NCBI GenBank assembly: GCA_029262055.1
Contig: JAJDAD010000024.1
Coordinates: 1 to 64,000, forward strand
Direction: 5' to 3'
Source of the DNA: Candidatus Zhuqueibacterota bacterium
GTDB taxonomy: Bacteria > Zhuqueibacterota > Zhuqueibacteria > Oceanimicrobiales > Oceanimicrobiaceae
Length of the DNA stretch: 64,000 nucleotides
In this document: positions 35,894 through 47,307 of the stretch, piece by piece
Layout: each line of letters begins with the position of its first letter
Position numbering within the stretch: the stretch's first letter is position 1
The notes under the pieces: generated by a model
Databases searched by the model: none
Told to the model about the DNA's origin: nothing
What the model saw: only the letters and a program-made list of their open reading frames with translations
Made by a program: the position numbers and the translations under genes

Positions 35894-36103
35894 TTAGTTA
35901 ACCGGATCAAAGCCTCCGGGATGAAGGGGATGACATTTCGAAAGGCGGACGAGCGCCATCCAGACCCCTTTGCCGAAACCGTGTTTCTGCAAGGCCTGGC
36001 GGGAATATTCTGAACAAGTAGGATAAAACCGGCATGACGGCGGAAAGAGTGGTGAAATGGCTTTTTGATAAAGCCGAACAAGCAAAAGAGCTGTCTTTTT
36101 CAT
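35894..36103 (-). CDS. yidD: membrane protein insertion efficiency factor YidD
   Basis: A 69-residue protein with the UPF0161/YidD signature: [27 protein letters not shown] followed by [27 protein letters not shown] (conserved Cys residues and the C-x-P-x-x-x-G-G-x-D-P end). It helps YidC-dependent insertion. Its ATG overlaps the rnpA stop by 4 bases, in the usual rpmH-rnpA-yidD-yidC order. Confidence 0.95.
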   Translation of the reverse strand: MKKTALLLVRLYQKAISPLFPPSCRFYPTCSEYSRQALQKHGFGKGVWMALVRLSKCHPLHPGGFDPVN

Positions 36104-36480
36104 CTACTTATCTTTGCGTCTTCGCCTCCTGCTTGACTAAGGAGTCCACAAACCTCATTCTCCAATGTCGTGAATTTGATACGGTCCGCGCCCTTCTTGG
36201 CAAGCAAAACCACTTTTCTGGAACGCGGCAGAAGATCCGTATTCCGAACCACGATATCCCTTAGTCGCCGCTTGGCCTTGTTCCGCTTTGCTGCGCAACC
36301 GATTCTTCGGACAACAGCAATTCCAAAACCGGGCGCAGCAGCCGGCATTTGCACCAACGCAACGTGCCTGGATGAAACTCTGCGTCCATTCGCGAAGATT
36401 TGGGAAAATGCCATTGCGTCCCTAATCTTCACCTCTCTCTGCGCTAGCCTCTCTCCCGGACCTTTTAAGGGGACAGTCAC
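36100..36480 (-). CDS. rnpA: ribonuclease P protein component
   Basis: A 126-residue protein that assists RNase P RNA in 5' maturation of tRNAs. It has the RnpA pattern: [16 protein letters not shown] near the N-terminus and the RNR-like basic motif in [19 protein letters not shown]. The start is GTG at 36480, overlapping the rpmH stop by 4 bases (GTGA). Confidence 0.92.
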   Translation of the reverse strand: MTVPLKGPGERLAQREVKIRDAMAFSQIFANGRRVSSRHVALVQMPAAAPGFGIAVVRRIGCAAKRNKAKRRLRDIVVRNTDLLPRSRKVVLLAKKGADRIKFTTLENEVCGLLSQAGGEDAKISR

Positions 36481-36620
36481 CTGTCACTGACCGTTAGGCT
36501 CTTTCTTCCTTTAGCGCGTCGATTGCTGATGACTGCTCGTCCAGACTTGGTTTTCATCCTGGCCCGAAAACCATGCTTGTTGACTTTTTTCCGGTTGCTC
36601 GGTTGAAACGTTCTCTTCAT
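36477..36620 (-). CDS. rpmH: 50S ribosomal protein L34
   Basis: A 47-residue, very basic protein of the large ribosomal subunit, with the invariant [21 protein letters not shown] start. The frame stays open upstream, but the start is fixed at 36620 by the family N-terminus and by AAGGA 7 bases upstream. It is the first gene of rpmH-rnpA-yidD-yidC and is divergent from dnaA. Confidence 0.97.
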   Translation of the reverse strand: MKRTFQPSNRKKVNKHGFRARMKTKSGRAVISNRRAKGRKSLTVSDR

Positions 36621-36663
36621 TACTATTCCTTGCGTTAAAAGCTGCGTTCGCGTAAAACTTGAA

Positions 36664-36692
36664 AACGTAGAAATTGTTTCGCTAAAAGTCAA
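36664..36692 (-). promoter_or_regulatory. promoter of the rpmH operon
   Basis: On the minus strand: TTGACT (36692-36687), a 17-base spacer, TACGTT (36669-36664), placed about 44 bases upstream of the rpmH ATG. It has good -35 and spacing, with a moderate -10. Confidence 0.5.
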
Positions 36693-36737
36693 GACTATTC
36701 TCGCAAAAGCAATCTGCCCAAATCATCCGATTTGTTC

Positions 36738-36765
36738 TTGACATTGGGCCGCTTTTTCGTAAATT
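36738..36765 (+). promoter_or_regulatory. candidate dnaA promoter
   Basis: TTGACA (36738-36743), a 16-base spacer, TAAATT (36760-36765), oriented towards dnaA. The transcript would have a leader of about 280 bases, which contains both DnaA boxes of this region. That arrangement would allow DnaA to repress its own synthesis. Confidence 0.5.
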
Positions 36766-36803
36766 CTTCAGGTTTCACCCCCCAACAGCGCTCATTTACA
36801 ACA

Positions 36804-36958
36804 TGTGGATAACTTCTTTTTTGAAGCCCTCCTTCAATCCCCTGAGAGGCGGAAAAGGTGTGCTCAAAAGAATTATTTCTTTCGGCTGTTTGTTCGTTTT
36901 TCAACCTTAACTAGCTTAATTTGAAAGGATGACGATATCAACAAACCCGTGTGGATAA
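36804..36958. promoter_or_regulatory. two perfect DnaA boxes between rpmH and dnaA
   Basis: TGTGGATAA occurs at 36804-36812 and 36950-36958 (TTATCCACA on the minus strand), inside the 435-base rpmH-dnaA gap. With the cluster downstream of dnaA they form a bipartite arrangement like that of Bacillus-type origins. They may also mediate dnaA autoregulation. The rest of this gap is A/T-rich and holds no gene; a short open frame at 36695-36904 is not supported. Confidence 0.85.
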
Positions 36959-37055
36959 TTTGTTGATTACCTCAATTCTCCTTTTGATTCTTTTTGTTTT
37001 TGTAAAGAACATTTTTTTCTCGTCACAACACTCTTTCAACCTTATAGGTGTCTAA

Positions 37056-38420
37056 ATGTCAACACCATATGCCGCCGCCTGGACTGACTGTCTTTCGCGA
37101 ATCAAAGAGAGTATCAACCCCCAGAGCTTCACTACCTGGTTCGAACCAGTCACGCCCGTCAGGCTGGATGAACAACGGTTAACCGTTGAAGTTCCCAGTC
37201 AGTTCTTCTATGAGTGGATCGAGGGGCACTATAGCCATCTCATAAATCAGGCCCTCCTGGATGTTCTGGGAGAGAACGCGAGTCTCAAGTACTCGATTGC
37301 GGTTGGATCAAACGGTACAAACGGCGCCAAACAGCTTTCAGAATTACCTTCGATGGACAACAAAAAAAGACCCTCCTCGTCGGCCGCTAAGAATAATATT
37401 TTGGAACGCTATAATTTCGATAATTTTGTTGAAGGCGCTAACAACCAGTTCGCCCGTGCGGCTGCCCTGGCAGTTGCTGAATCACCGGGCAAGACCACCT
37501 TTAACCCTTTCGTTATCTATGGCGGCGTCGGTCTTGGCAAGACCCACTTAATCCAGGCGATCGGGAATTTTACAGTTGGCATGGGCAGCGCAAAAAAGGT
37601 ACTATATGTGGACAGCGAGAAATTCACCATCGAATTCATAAATTCCATCCAAACTAATAAAACAACCGAGTTCAGCTCTATCTACAGAAACGTCGACTTG
37701 CTGATCGTTGATGACATCCAGTTTTTCATAAATAAGGAAAGAACCCAGGAAGAGTTCTTCCACACCTTCAACGCTCTGTATAATACAGGCAAGCAGATTG
37801 TTTTATCCTCAGATCGTCCGCCTAAAGATCTTAAAGGAGTCGAGGAACGGCTGCTCTCCCGTTTTCAGTGGGGGCTGGTCGCAGACATTCAACCACCTGA
37901 GCTTGAAACCAGAATCGCTATTCTTCAGCAAAAGGCCGAAGAGAATGGAATTACCCTCTCGGGTGAAATCATCGACTTTATCGCATCGAACGTCACATCC
38001 AATATCCGCGAACTGGAAGGCGCGCTCATTCGCCTACTGGCATATTCATCCTTAAACGGTCAGGACATTAACCTGGACGTCGCCCGGGATGTCTTGAAGA
38101 ATCTTAGTCTAAACAAGAAGCGCAATATTAATGTCGAGGAAATCCAAAGAATCGTCAGCAACCATTTTGATATTGCCGAGGACATGCTCAGGGCTAAAAC
38201 CCGAAAAAAGGAAATTGCATTTATCAGGCAACTGGCGATGTACTTATCTAAGGAAATGACCAAAAGCTCCTTAAAAACCATCGGTCTTCATTTTGGCGGA
38301 CGCGACCACAGCACGGTGATTCATGCCATTCAAACCATTGAAAAGCAGTTACAGGCCGACAAAAGTTTACATGGCGATGTCAATGATCTGAAAAGGAAAA
38401 TCGAAGTTGCGGGAGCTTGA
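37056..38420 (+). CDS. dnaA: chromosomal replication initiator protein DnaA
   Basis: A 454-residue initiator. Domain I is at residues 1-80 (SFTTWFEPV). A short linker follows, then the AAA+ domain with Walker A GGVGLGKT at 156-163 and Walker B LLIVDDIQ at 215-222. The C-terminal DNA-binding domain ends with the signature FGGRDHSTVIHAI, which contacts DnaA boxes. It is the first plus-strand gene after the strand switch and lies between two groups of DnaA boxes. Confidence 0.97.
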   Translation: MSTPYAAAWTDCLSRIKESINPQSFTTWFEPVTPVRLDEQRLTVEVPSQFFYEWIEGHYSHLINQALLDVLGENASLKYSIAVGSNGTNGAKQLSELPSMDNKKRPSSSAAKNNILERYNFDNFVEGANNQFARAAALAVAESPGKTTFNPFVIYGGVGLGKTHLIQAIGNFTVGMGSAKKVLYVDSEKFTIEFINSIQTNKTTEFSSIYRNVDLLIVDDIQFFINKERTQEEFFHTFNALYNTGKQIVLSSDRPPKDLKGVEERLLSRFQWGLVADIQPPELETRIAILQQKAEENGITLSGEIIDFIASNVTSNIRELEGALIRLLAYSSLNGQDINLDVARDVLKNLSLNKKRNINVEEIQRIVSNHFDIAEDMLRAKTRKKEIAFIRQLAMYLSKEMTKSSLKTIGLHFGGRDHSTVIHAIQTIEKQLQADKSLHGDVNDLKRKIEVAGA

Positions 38421-38742
38421 AGCATATCCACATTTGCCTGTTGATAACTGCCCTGTTTTTGGTCACAAGGTGTGGATATACTTGTTGAATAGGACAGACA
38501 AATCCCCGCTCCTTTTTTTATCCACACGCGGGCCGCTTCTTCAACAAGATAATAACTTCTTATTCACACTCTTTACTGGTTCGTAACTACTTGATCATTC
38601 TTATAAACATAAGTACTTAGCTTAATGATTATTACCTTATCAACATATCCACACCCTCTATAATAATAACAAGTATAATTACCTTGTATTATATATTATA
38701 GTTTTCTAAGTTCTTGACTGGGCAAAAGAAGCAGAGGCTCTT
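38421..38742. other. putative chromosomal origin of replication (oriC)
   Basis: A 322-base gap between dnaA and dnaN containing seven DnaA-box matches. Two fit the consensus TTWTNCACA exactly: TTATCCACA at 38518-38526 and TTATTCACA at 38560-38568. Five are one-mismatch variants: 38424-38432, 38439-38447, 38471-38479, 38637-38645 and 38645-38653. The last two are back to back and are followed by CCCTC. Then comes a strongly A/T stretch (38658-38709) starting with three TAA triplets, which could be the unwinding element with DnaA-trio-like repeats. Gene orientation flips at this locus, as expected of an origin. Confidence 0.85.
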
Positions 38743-39861
38743 ATGAAATTTAAAGTCAATCGAAAAGAAATCCACCAGGCAGTCCAAAACATAATCGGCG
38801 TTGTCCCGGTCAAGACAACCATTCCGATCCTTGCCAATATTCTGTTTGACCTGCAGGGAAACGTTTTGACTCTCACCGGCACCGATCTGGAAGTCTCTAT
38901 CTCTACACAAGTGGACGTGCAGGGAGAGCATGATGGATCTGTTGCCATCCCCGCCAAGATGTTCTTCGAGATTGTCCGGGAACTGCCCAATATCCCGATT
39001 GAGTTACTTTGTGACGATGAAAACAAGATTTCTCTAAACACTGAAAAGGGCTTCTATCGTCTTTCTGGGGAAACCAAAGATGATTTCCCCAGGATTAAAA
39101 AGACTGAGGATCACGAGAGCGTTACTGTTGATGCAAACCAGTTCGACTCCATGATCGCGAAAACCTTGTTTGCGGTTTCGTCCGACGAATTGCGGACGAC
39201 GCTTATGGGCGTTTTTGCAAAAATAACCGCAAATCAAATTCGACTGGTGGCAACCGATGGGCACAGACTTGTAAAGATAGTCAATACGAATTTTGTTTCT
39301 TCCAATCTGGACCGCGAAGCAATTGTACCGACCAAAGCGCTCAACCTACTCTCAAAGAACCTGCAGGGTTGTGAAAAAATAGACCTGACGATGAGCGATG
39401 AACACACGGTCTTTGAGCTTGCCGGAACAACCATTTTCAGCAAAAACATAGAGGGCCAATTTCCGAATTACGAGAGAGTCATTCCACAAGACAATGATAA
39501 GTCGGTTATTGTTAATCGTGAGCTTCTCAGTTCATCGGTGAAGCGCGTTTCGATTTTCTCGAATTCAATTACGCATCAGATAAGGTTGTCCATCTCTGAC
39601 GGGCAGTTGGCGATTCAATCCGAAGATATCGAGTTTGGCGGCGAGGCCAGGGAAAAAATAGATGCCGACTATTCCGGCGACAGCATCGATATCGGTTATA
39701 ACGCATTGTACCTACTCGATATCCTTAAACACTTAGATTCCGAAGAAGTCGAATTGGTATTGAAAGATTCCTCCAGCGCCGGCATTGTCTATCCACAGGC
39801 CAAAAAGGAGGGTGAGGACATCCTGATGCTCTTGATGCCAATCAGGTTGAACGACGAATAA
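38743..39861 (+). CDS. dnaN: DNA polymerase III beta subunit (sliding clamp)
   Basis: A 372-residue three-domain clamp that tethers polymerase III to DNA. It has the typical N-terminus (MKFKVNRKEIHQAVQNIIGVVPVK), the G-T-D-L-E-V strand, the DDFPRIK loop of domain 1, VATDGHRLVK in domain 2 and the C-terminal LMPIRL. It lies next to oriC in the standard dnaA-dnaN-recF order. Confidence 0.97.
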   Translation: MKFKVNRKEIHQAVQNIIGVVPVKTTIPILANILFDLQGNVLTLTGTDLEVSISTQVDVQGEHDGSVAIPAKMFFEIVRELPNIPIELLCDDENKISLNTEKGFYRLSGETKDDFPRIKKTEDHESVTVDANQFDSMIAKTLFAVSSDELRTTLMGVFAKITANQIRLVATDGHRLVKIVNTNFVSSNLDREAIVPTKALNLLSKNLQGCEKIDLTMSDEHTVFELAGTTIFSKNIEGQFPNYERVIPQDNDKSVIVNRELLSSSVKRVSIFSNSITHQIRLSISDGQLAIQSEDIEFGGEAREKIDADYSGDSIDIGYNALYLLDILKHLDSEEVELVLKDSSSAGIVYPQAKKEGEDILMLLMPIRLNDE

Positions 39862-39875
39862 CCACTTTGCCCTAG

Positions 39876-41000
39876 ATGTATGTTCGGGATTTAACGCTCA
39901 CAGATTTTAGAAATTACAGCGCGCTCAAGACTGAGTTATCCCCGGACCTCAATCTAATTTTCGGAAAGAACGCGCAAGGAAAAACAAATTTTCTGGAGGC
40001 GCTATACCTTCTCTGCCTAGGCAGAAGTTTTAGAGCAGCACAAAACCAGGACCTCGTAAAGACCGCCAAAGAGAGTTTCATCATACAGGGAACGATAGCA
40101 ACAGACAATGAAATAGAAAGATCTGTTGGTATCAAATATATCAGGGACGGAAAAAAAGAGATTAGCGTTGATAGGAAGAGGTTGCCGAGCCACTCCGCGA
40201 TTTTTGGGCACTTTCCCATCGTTGTAATGGCTCCGGACGAGTTTAGGATAACAACTTCTGGTCCATCCGAAAGAAGAAGATTTGTTGATTTACTCCTCTC
40301 GCAAGTAAGCCTTTCTTACCTTTCCGACCTGCAGAGTTATAACAGGACCCTAAAACAACGCAACAGGATCTTGCATGACCTCCGGGATGGAGTCAGCGTC
40401 GATGACGCTGCGATTGAACCCTGGTCGCAAAAATTAGTCGACTCCGGCACCCGCATTATCAAAAGCCGCGAACGGTTTCTGCGAGATTTTTCTGTTTTGC
40501 TTAACTCTGTGTATGCTACGCTTACCGACACAAGAGAGCAATTGACGGTTGTTGTTGAATCAACCGTTCCTTTTGACGAAGAGCAACAGATAGAGGCACA
40601 TTTTCACGAGAAGCTAAAGCAGAACAGCCGCAAGGAACGCATTCTGGGCAACACATTGGTCGGACCGCATCGGGACGACGTTCTTTTCACGGTCCACGAC
40701 CTGGATCTAAGAAAATACGGTTCCCGTGGCGAACATAAGTCGGTTCTAATAGCCATGAAAATCGCTGAGTTCAACTACCTGAGAGACGCAAGGGCGGAGA
40801 CGCCCGTTCTTTTGTTGGACGACTGTTATTCGGAACTGGATGAAAGCCGCGAGAGAAGCGTTTTTGCTTCCTTGACCGGTCTGGGTCAAATATTTCTTAC
40901 CAGCCCAAAACAAACATTGCTAGAGAACCACCCCGAACTATATGGTCACGAGATCTCGAAATTTAACGTTGACGGAGGAACTATTGAGCGCTTCAACTAA
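39876..41000 (+). CDS. recF: DNA replication and repair protein RecF
   Basis: RecF is an SMC-like ATPase that helps load RecA at gaps. The 374-residue protein starts MYVRDLTLTDFRNYSAL, has Walker A GKNAQGKTNFLEAL at about residue 29-42, and the RecF signature LVGPHRDD. Walker B is LLLDDCYSELDESR, and ITS-like ILTSP is near the end. It is 14 bases downstream of dnaN. Confidence 0.96.
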   Translation: MYVRDLTLTDFRNYSALKTELSPDLNLIFGKNAQGKTNFLEALYLLCLGRSFRAAQNQDLVKTAKESFIIQGTIATDNEIERSVGIKYIRDGKKEISVDRKRLPSHSAIFGHFPIVVMAPDEFRITTSGPSERRRFVDLLLSQVSLSYLSDLQSYNRTLKQRNRILHDLRDGVSVDDAAIEPWSQKLVDSGTRIIKSRERFLRDFSVLLNSVYATLTDTREQLTVVVESTVPFDEEQQIEAHFHEKLKQNSRKERILGNTLVGPHRDDVLFTVHDLDLRKYGSRGEHKSVLIAMKIAEFNYLRDARAETPVLLLDDCYSELDESRERSVFASLTGLGQIFLTSPKQTLLENHPELYGHEISKFNVDGGTIERFN

Positions 41001-41280
41001 TGGCCCCCAGTCTTTGGCGCATTCTCTTTCCTCTCTTTTGAAGGGGATGGGTGTGGACAATAAAATGAAAGAGTTTGAGGCCCTTGCGAGCTGGTCATCA
41101 GTTGTCGGGGAGACGGTCGGCCAGGTGACAAAACCGGAAAAAGTTTTGAACGGAGTCCTCTTTGTCAAAGTAAAAAACAGCGTTTGGCGCAATGAACTCA
41201 TTTATATGAAAGCCGAGATCCTGAGCAACATTTCAAAGGCCGTTGGGGACAATGTGATCAACGACATAAAGTATATCTAA
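40984..41280 (+). CDS. DUF721/DciA-like protein
   Basis: About 98 residues of the DUF721 family (DciA), which in many bacteria loads or stabilises the replicative helicase DnaB. Visible features are the segment LASWSSVVGETVGQVTKPEKV and the strand-rich VLFVKVKNSVWRNELIYM. The start is taken as TTG at 40984, because GGAGG lies 5 bases upstream. An ATG at 40942 has no ribosome site and would overlap recF by 59 bases instead of 17. The place between recF and gyrB is the usual one for this family. Confidence 0.82.
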   Translation: MSASTNGPQSLAHSLSSLLKGMGVDNKMKEFEALASWSSVVGETVGQVTKPEKVLNGVLFVKVKNSVWRNELIYMKAEILSNISKAVGDNVINDIKYI

Positions 41281-41298
41281 ACCGAGGATTTGCAGTAA

Positions 41299-43230
<1,932 letters not shown>

Positions 43231-43244
43231 TTTAAGGCGACAGT

Positions 43245-45704
43245 ATGGAGAACCAGCGCGACAGAATAATTTCAGTCCTCATCGAAGAACAGATGAAGGA
43301 TTCATATATCGATTACTCGATGTCGGTAATCGTGGCCCGGGCTCTGCCCGACGTACGGGACGGCCTGAAACCCGTACACCGCCGCGTTCTTTTCGGGATG
43401 ACGGAACTCGGTCTGCGGCCGAGCTCCGCCTATAAGAAGAGCGCAAGGATCGTGGGTGAGGTTCTGGGTAAATATCATCCACACGGCGACACCGCGGTTT
43501 ATGACAGCATGGTTAGAATGGTGCAGGACTTCTCTTTGCGCTATCCATTGGTGGACGGCCAGGGAAACTTTGGTTCAGTGGACGGCGACTCGCCGGCGGC
43601 AATGCGCTATACCGAAGCGCGCCTGACCAAAATAGCCGAAGAGATCCTCCGGGACCTCGAGAAGAACACCGTTGATTTTACCACCAACTTTGATGAGTCC
43701 CTCAAAGAGCCCACCGTTATGCCGTCGGTCCTGCCCAATCTTCTGGTGAACGGATCGTCGGGTATCGCAGTCGGCATGGCAACCAACATCCCGCCGCACA
43801 ACCTTACGGAAGTTATCGATGCCCTGGTGGTTTTGATCGATGAGCCGGATTGTAGTATCGACGCGCTGATGGCGCACGTAAAAGGACCCGACTTTCCGAC
43901 CGCCGGAATTATTTATGGCGATACCGGAATTGACGAAGCTTATCGGTCCGGAAGAGGCCGGGTCGTCATCCGGTCGCGCTCAAACCTCGAAACACAGAAG
44001 AACGGCAGAGAAAGCATTATTGTCAGTGAATTGCCCTACCAGGTCAACAAGGCAAATCTGATAGAAAAGATCGCGGAGCTGGTCAGAGGCAAAAAAATAG
44101 AGGGCATCAGCGATGTCCGGGACGAATCGGATAGAGATGGTATGCGCCTGGTTATTGAGCTGCGGCGCGACGCACATTCCGAAGTGGTGCTCAATCTCTT
44201 GTTCAAGCACACTCAGATGCAAAACACATTTGGGGTTAATCTCCTCGCGCTGGTGGACAACGCCCCGAAAGTTCTAAACCTGAAAGAGATGCTGCAGCAC
44301 TTTGTTGCCTTCAGGCATGAGGTTGTCGTCCGCCGAACGCAGTTTGAGCTGCAGAAAGCGGAGAAACGGGCACACATTCTCGAAGGGCTGAAGATTTGTC
44401 TCGACAATATCGACGCCATCGTCGAGCTCATCAAGAAAGCAGCGAATCCGGAAGCAGCAAAAACAGCCTTGATGAAGCGGTTTAAACTCTCGGATGTGCA
44501 GGCCCAGGCGATCCTCGATATGCGCCTGCAACGATTGACCGGTCTCGAACGCAAGAAAATAGAAGACGAGTATCTCAAACTGATCAAGCACATTGAACAC
44601 CTGCGTTCGATTTTGGACAGCAAAGACAAGCGCATGTTACTGATAAAAGAGGAGCTTCTTGAGCTCAGAGACAAGTACGGAGATGAACGCCGGACAGAGA
44701 TCATATCCGAGACGGAAGAGTTTACCATCGAAGACATGATCGCCGAAGAAGAGGTTGTAATCACGATTTCTCATACAGGCTTTATCAAGCGCATTCCTGT
44801 CACAACCTATCGGCGGCAGTTGCGTGGCGGCCGTGGACTGACGGCGGCCTCAACCAAAGAAGAGGATTTTATCGAGCACCTTTTCATTGCCTCGACACAT
44901 AATTACATCCTGTTCTTTACCTCTTCCGGCCGCTGCCACTGGCTCAAGGTGCACGAGATCCCGCAGGCAGGCCGGGCGACAAAAGGCCGCGCCATCGTAA
45001 ACCTCCTGCAAATTTCCAAAGACGAAAGAATTGCCGCAATTCTCAACGTGCGCGACTTCAAGGAAGAGTTTTACATCGTGATGGCCACCAAGAATGGCAT
45101 AGTTAAGAAATCACACTTGGCGGCCTACAGCAATCCGCGCAAAGGCGGCATCAACGCAATTACGATTCGGGAAGGAGATGCCTTAATCGACGCCCGCCTT
45201 TCCAACGGCAACCACGACGTCCTGCTCGGGACCAGAAAGGGCCTCTCGATCCGGTTTCACGAAAAAGAAGTTCGTGAAATGGGCCGTACAGCCGCCGGAG
45301 TGAAGGGCATCAACCTCGGCAAGGACGACAGTGTCGTCGGTATGATTGTGATCAAACGTGAGGGCACTGTACTCGTTGTCACCGAATTGGGCCTCGGCAA
45401 ACGCACGGATCTTAGAGAGTACCGCGTTAGCCACCGTGGCGGAAAGGGTGTTTTCACCTTGAAAACGTCCGAGCGCACCGGCGACCTGGTTGGCCTGAAG
45501 GAGGTCGTCAATGAAGATGACATCATGATTATCACAACAAATGGCGTTGTTATTCGTCAGAGCGTTGACAAGTTGAAGACGCAAGGACGCAACACGCAAG
45601 GCTTCCGTCTGATTCGCCTGGATTCGGAAGACCGTGTTGCCGATGTCGCCAGAGTCATAAAAGAAGAGGGGACAGACGAAGAAGGGACAGACGATGACGA
45701 CTGA
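43245..45704 (+). CDS. gyrA: DNA gyrase subunit A
   Basis: The DNA-cutting subunit of gyrase, 819 residues. The catalytic tyrosine is Y122 (RYTEARL). The quinolone-determining region reads [15 protein letters not shown], with Thr at position 83 where Escherichia coli has Ser, and Asp at 87. The C-terminal beta-pinwheel has the GyrA-box-like RQLRGGRGL. The acidic tail [13 protein letters not shown] is encoded by a short direct repeat (GGGACAGACGA twice). Its 3' end overlaps the next gene by 11 bases. Confidence 0.96.
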   Translation: MENQRDRIISVLIEEQMKDSYIDYSMSVIVARALPDVRDGLKPVHRRVLFGMTELGLRPSSAYKKSARIVGEVLGKYHPHGDTAVYDSMVRMVQDFSLRYPLVDGQGNFGSVDGDSPAAMRYTEARLTKIAEEILRDLEKNTVDFTTNFDESLKEPTVMPSVLPNLLVNGSSGIAVGMATNIPPHNLTEVIDALVVLIDEPDCSIDALMAHVKGPDFPTAGIIYGDTGIDEAYRSGRGRVVIRSRSNLETQKNGRESIIVSELPYQVNKANLIEKIAELVRGKKIEGISDVRDESDRDGMRLVIELRRDAHSEVVLNLLFKHTQMQNTFGVNLLALVDNAPKVLNLKEMLQHFVAFRHEVVVRRTQFELQKAEKRAHILEGLKICLDNIDAIVELIKKAANPEAAKTALMKRFKLSDVQAQAILDMRLQRLTGLERKKIEDEYLKLIKHIEHLRSILDSKDKRMLLIKEELLELRDKYGDERRTEIISETEEFTIEDMIAEEEVVITISHTGFIKRIPVTTYRRQLRGGRGLTAASTKEEDFIEHLFIASTHNYILFFTSSGRCHWLKVHEIPQAGRATKGRAIVNLLQISKDERIAAILNVRDFKEEFYIVMATKNGIVKKSHLAAYSNPRKGGINAITIREGDALIDARLSNGNHDVLLGTRKGLSIRFHEKEVREMGRTAAGVKGINLGKDDSVVGMIVIKREGTVLVVTELGLGKRTDLREYRVSHRGGKGVFTLKTSERTGDLVGLKEVVNEDDIMIITTNGVVIRQSVDKLKTQGRNTQGFRLIRLDSEDRVADVARVIKEEGTDEEGTDDDD

Positions 45705-46593
45705 GTTTTGGCATGCCCGGATTGATCGCTATGTAAGCCGTCTTGTGGCACGGGCGACAGGCGGACAGGGCCGGAATGTTCTCCGACTGATCCTGGACCA
45801 GGAGCTTCCCCGGATCTTCAAAAACCGTCTGCTCGCATTTGCCTCCGAAGTCTTCTTAGACGAGCAGCCCGTCGAACTAAAGGCCTCGGCCCGTTACGAC
45901 CATGGGGATCCGCGCCTGGCTGCTCAAAAAAACCAGCTACAAAAGGAGCTGATCCGCGCAACCTTTGTTACCCAGGCCGAACTCAGGACCATCTCAGAAA
46001 AAGCGGTACAAGAAGAAGTCGACCTCTTGCTCCGTCCGAGACAGAAGCTGCTGGACGAGCTGTTTGCCGACAAAGGCGGGGCGGAAGAAGAGGATGTGCT
46101 CGCCACGCTTGCGGAGCACGCAAAGAGCCGAAGCGCTGTCACTGCAATTCTTGCCGCGATTTCGGGGCAGCGGCATGAGAATATGTTGCGACAGGAAGCC
46201 GAGCTTCTCCTAAAGCGGGCAGAGCGGAAACACTATGAGCACAGTCCGATATCAGCCCTTCTCTCTGAGATAAATGCTTATCTTGAGTTTGAGTCTCTGG
46301 TGATGGGCGAGGACGTCTCAACACTGCACCCCACCATTTTGCTAACCATGCTGAAGGAGCGTAACCTGCTCGGACTGTACAGAGAGTACGGGCAGGTCGG
46401 GAAAGAGAAAGCGCGCTGGACCCTGCCGGAAATAGAGAGCACACTGCAGCGCTATATTCTGATCGGGAGCGACGAGCAAGATTTGTCTTTGCCGGACGAT
46501 GGCAGCGCAAACACCGAATCACCCCTAAGCAACTTCGACCTGCTGAGCGACCTGTTACGAGTTCCTGCCGGCGTAGACGTGAAAACGCCATAG
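45694..46593 (+). CDS. unrecognised protein coupled to gyrA
   Basis: A 299-residue, mostly helical, charged cytoplasmic protein without signal or membrane segment. A basic N-terminal part ([19 protein letters not shown]) is followed by long helices ([38 protein letters not shown]) and a divergent C-terminus. I do not recognise the family. Its ATG lies inside the last codons of gyrA (11-base overlap), so translation is probably coupled to gyrase. A role linked to DNA topology or replication is only an inference from position. Confidence 0.7.
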   Translation: MTTEFWHARIDRYVSRLVARATGGQGRNVLRLILDQELPRIFKNRLLAFASEVFLDEQPVELKASARYDHGDPRLAAQKNQLQKELIRATFVTQAELRTISEKAVQEEVDLLLRPRQKLLDELFADKGGAEEEDVLATLAEHAKSRSAVTAILAAISGQRHENMLRQEAELLLKRAERKHYEHSPISALLSEINAYLEFESLVMGEDVSTLHPTILLTMLKERNLLGLYREYGQVGKEKARWTLPEIESTLQRYILIGSDEQDLSLPDDGSANTESPLSNFDLLSDLLRVPAGVDVKTP

Positions 46594-46600
46594 CCGCACG

Positions 46601-47212
46601 GTGACGATGCCCGTAAACACAAGCCGGACACGACTTTATATCATGGCCAGTCTGTTTGCGGCCCTGACCGCTGTCGGTGCCTTTGTTCGTGTTCCTATTC
46701 CGTATGTGCCCCTGACACTGCAGACGTTGTTTGTGCTTTTGGCCGGCGCGGCCCTGGGTCCTGTCTTTGGCGCATGGAGTCAGCTCATCTATTTGCTGGT
46801 TGGTCTCGCGGGAGTGCCTGTTTTTGCAAATGGTGGCGGCCCCGGGTATGTTTTGCAGCCGACCTTCGGTTATCTTCTCGCCTACCCGGTAGCAGCCTAT
46901 GTAGTAGGCTATTTGCTTCGCGGGAAAAATGCGCCACCGTACTCTCGTCCCGTCCCGGTTCACAAGATCTTGTTCTCCAATATCGCCGGGACCCTTATAA
47001 TATTTGCGGTGGGTGTTCCCGTCTTGTTCTTTAACCTGAATCATGTTGTCGGCACACCAACATCGCTTGAGCGCGCAGTGTGGATTGGTTTCCTGGTCTT
47101 CATCCCCGCAAGCCTGATCAAGCTGACAGCAAGTACGCTGCTGACGAACAAAGTAAGTCGCATGCTTGCAATCAAGTCGGGCAGAGTGGATCTATCGACA
47201 AACAATGGCTGA
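46601..47212 (+). CDS. bioY: biotin transporter substrate-binding subunit BioY
   Basis: BioY is the membrane S component of ECF-type biotin uptake. The 203-residue protein has about six membrane helices and the family signatures FVRVPIPYVPLTLQTLFVLLAG, GPVFGAWSQLIYLLVGLAGVPVFANGGGP and PTFGYLLAYPVAAYVVG. The start is GTG at 46601, or the ATG two codons later. The energising EcfA/EcfT subunits are not in the window; some BioY proteins work alone. Confidence 0.92.
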   Translation: MTMPVNTSRTRLYIMASLFAALTAVGAFVRVPIPYVPLTLQTLFVLLAGAALGPVFGAWSQLIYLLVGLAGVPVFANGGGPGYVLQPTFGYLLAYPVAAYVVGYLLRGKNAPPYSRPVPVHKILFSNIAGTLIIFAVGVPVLFFNLNHVVGTPTSLERAVWIGFLVFIPASLIKLTASTLLTNKVSRMLAIKSGRVDLSTNNG

Positions 47213-47245
47213 ACGAGCGTGCTCTGCTGCGGATCTAAAATTACC

Positions 47246-47275
47246 TTGACTAACGGCCGATGATATAGCTATATT
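47246..47275 (+). promoter_or_regulatory. promoter before the cNMP-binding gene
   Basis: TTGACT (47246-47251), an 18-base spacer, TATATT (47270-47275), about 33 bases upstream of the next gene. It separates bioY from the downstream unit. Confidence 0.5.
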
Positions 47276-47307
47276 TTGTCCTACTCTTAACGGTCAATGA
47301 TCAAAAG

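Noticed and set aside
36695-36904. Small open frame in the rpmH-dnaA gap
   Set aside because: It overlaps the candidate dnaA promoter and a DnaA box, with no ribosome site.
46139-47044. 301-residue open frame antisense to bioY and its neighbour
   Set aside because: It lies opposite the clear BioY protein, has no family similarity, and its composition is typical of antisense shadows.
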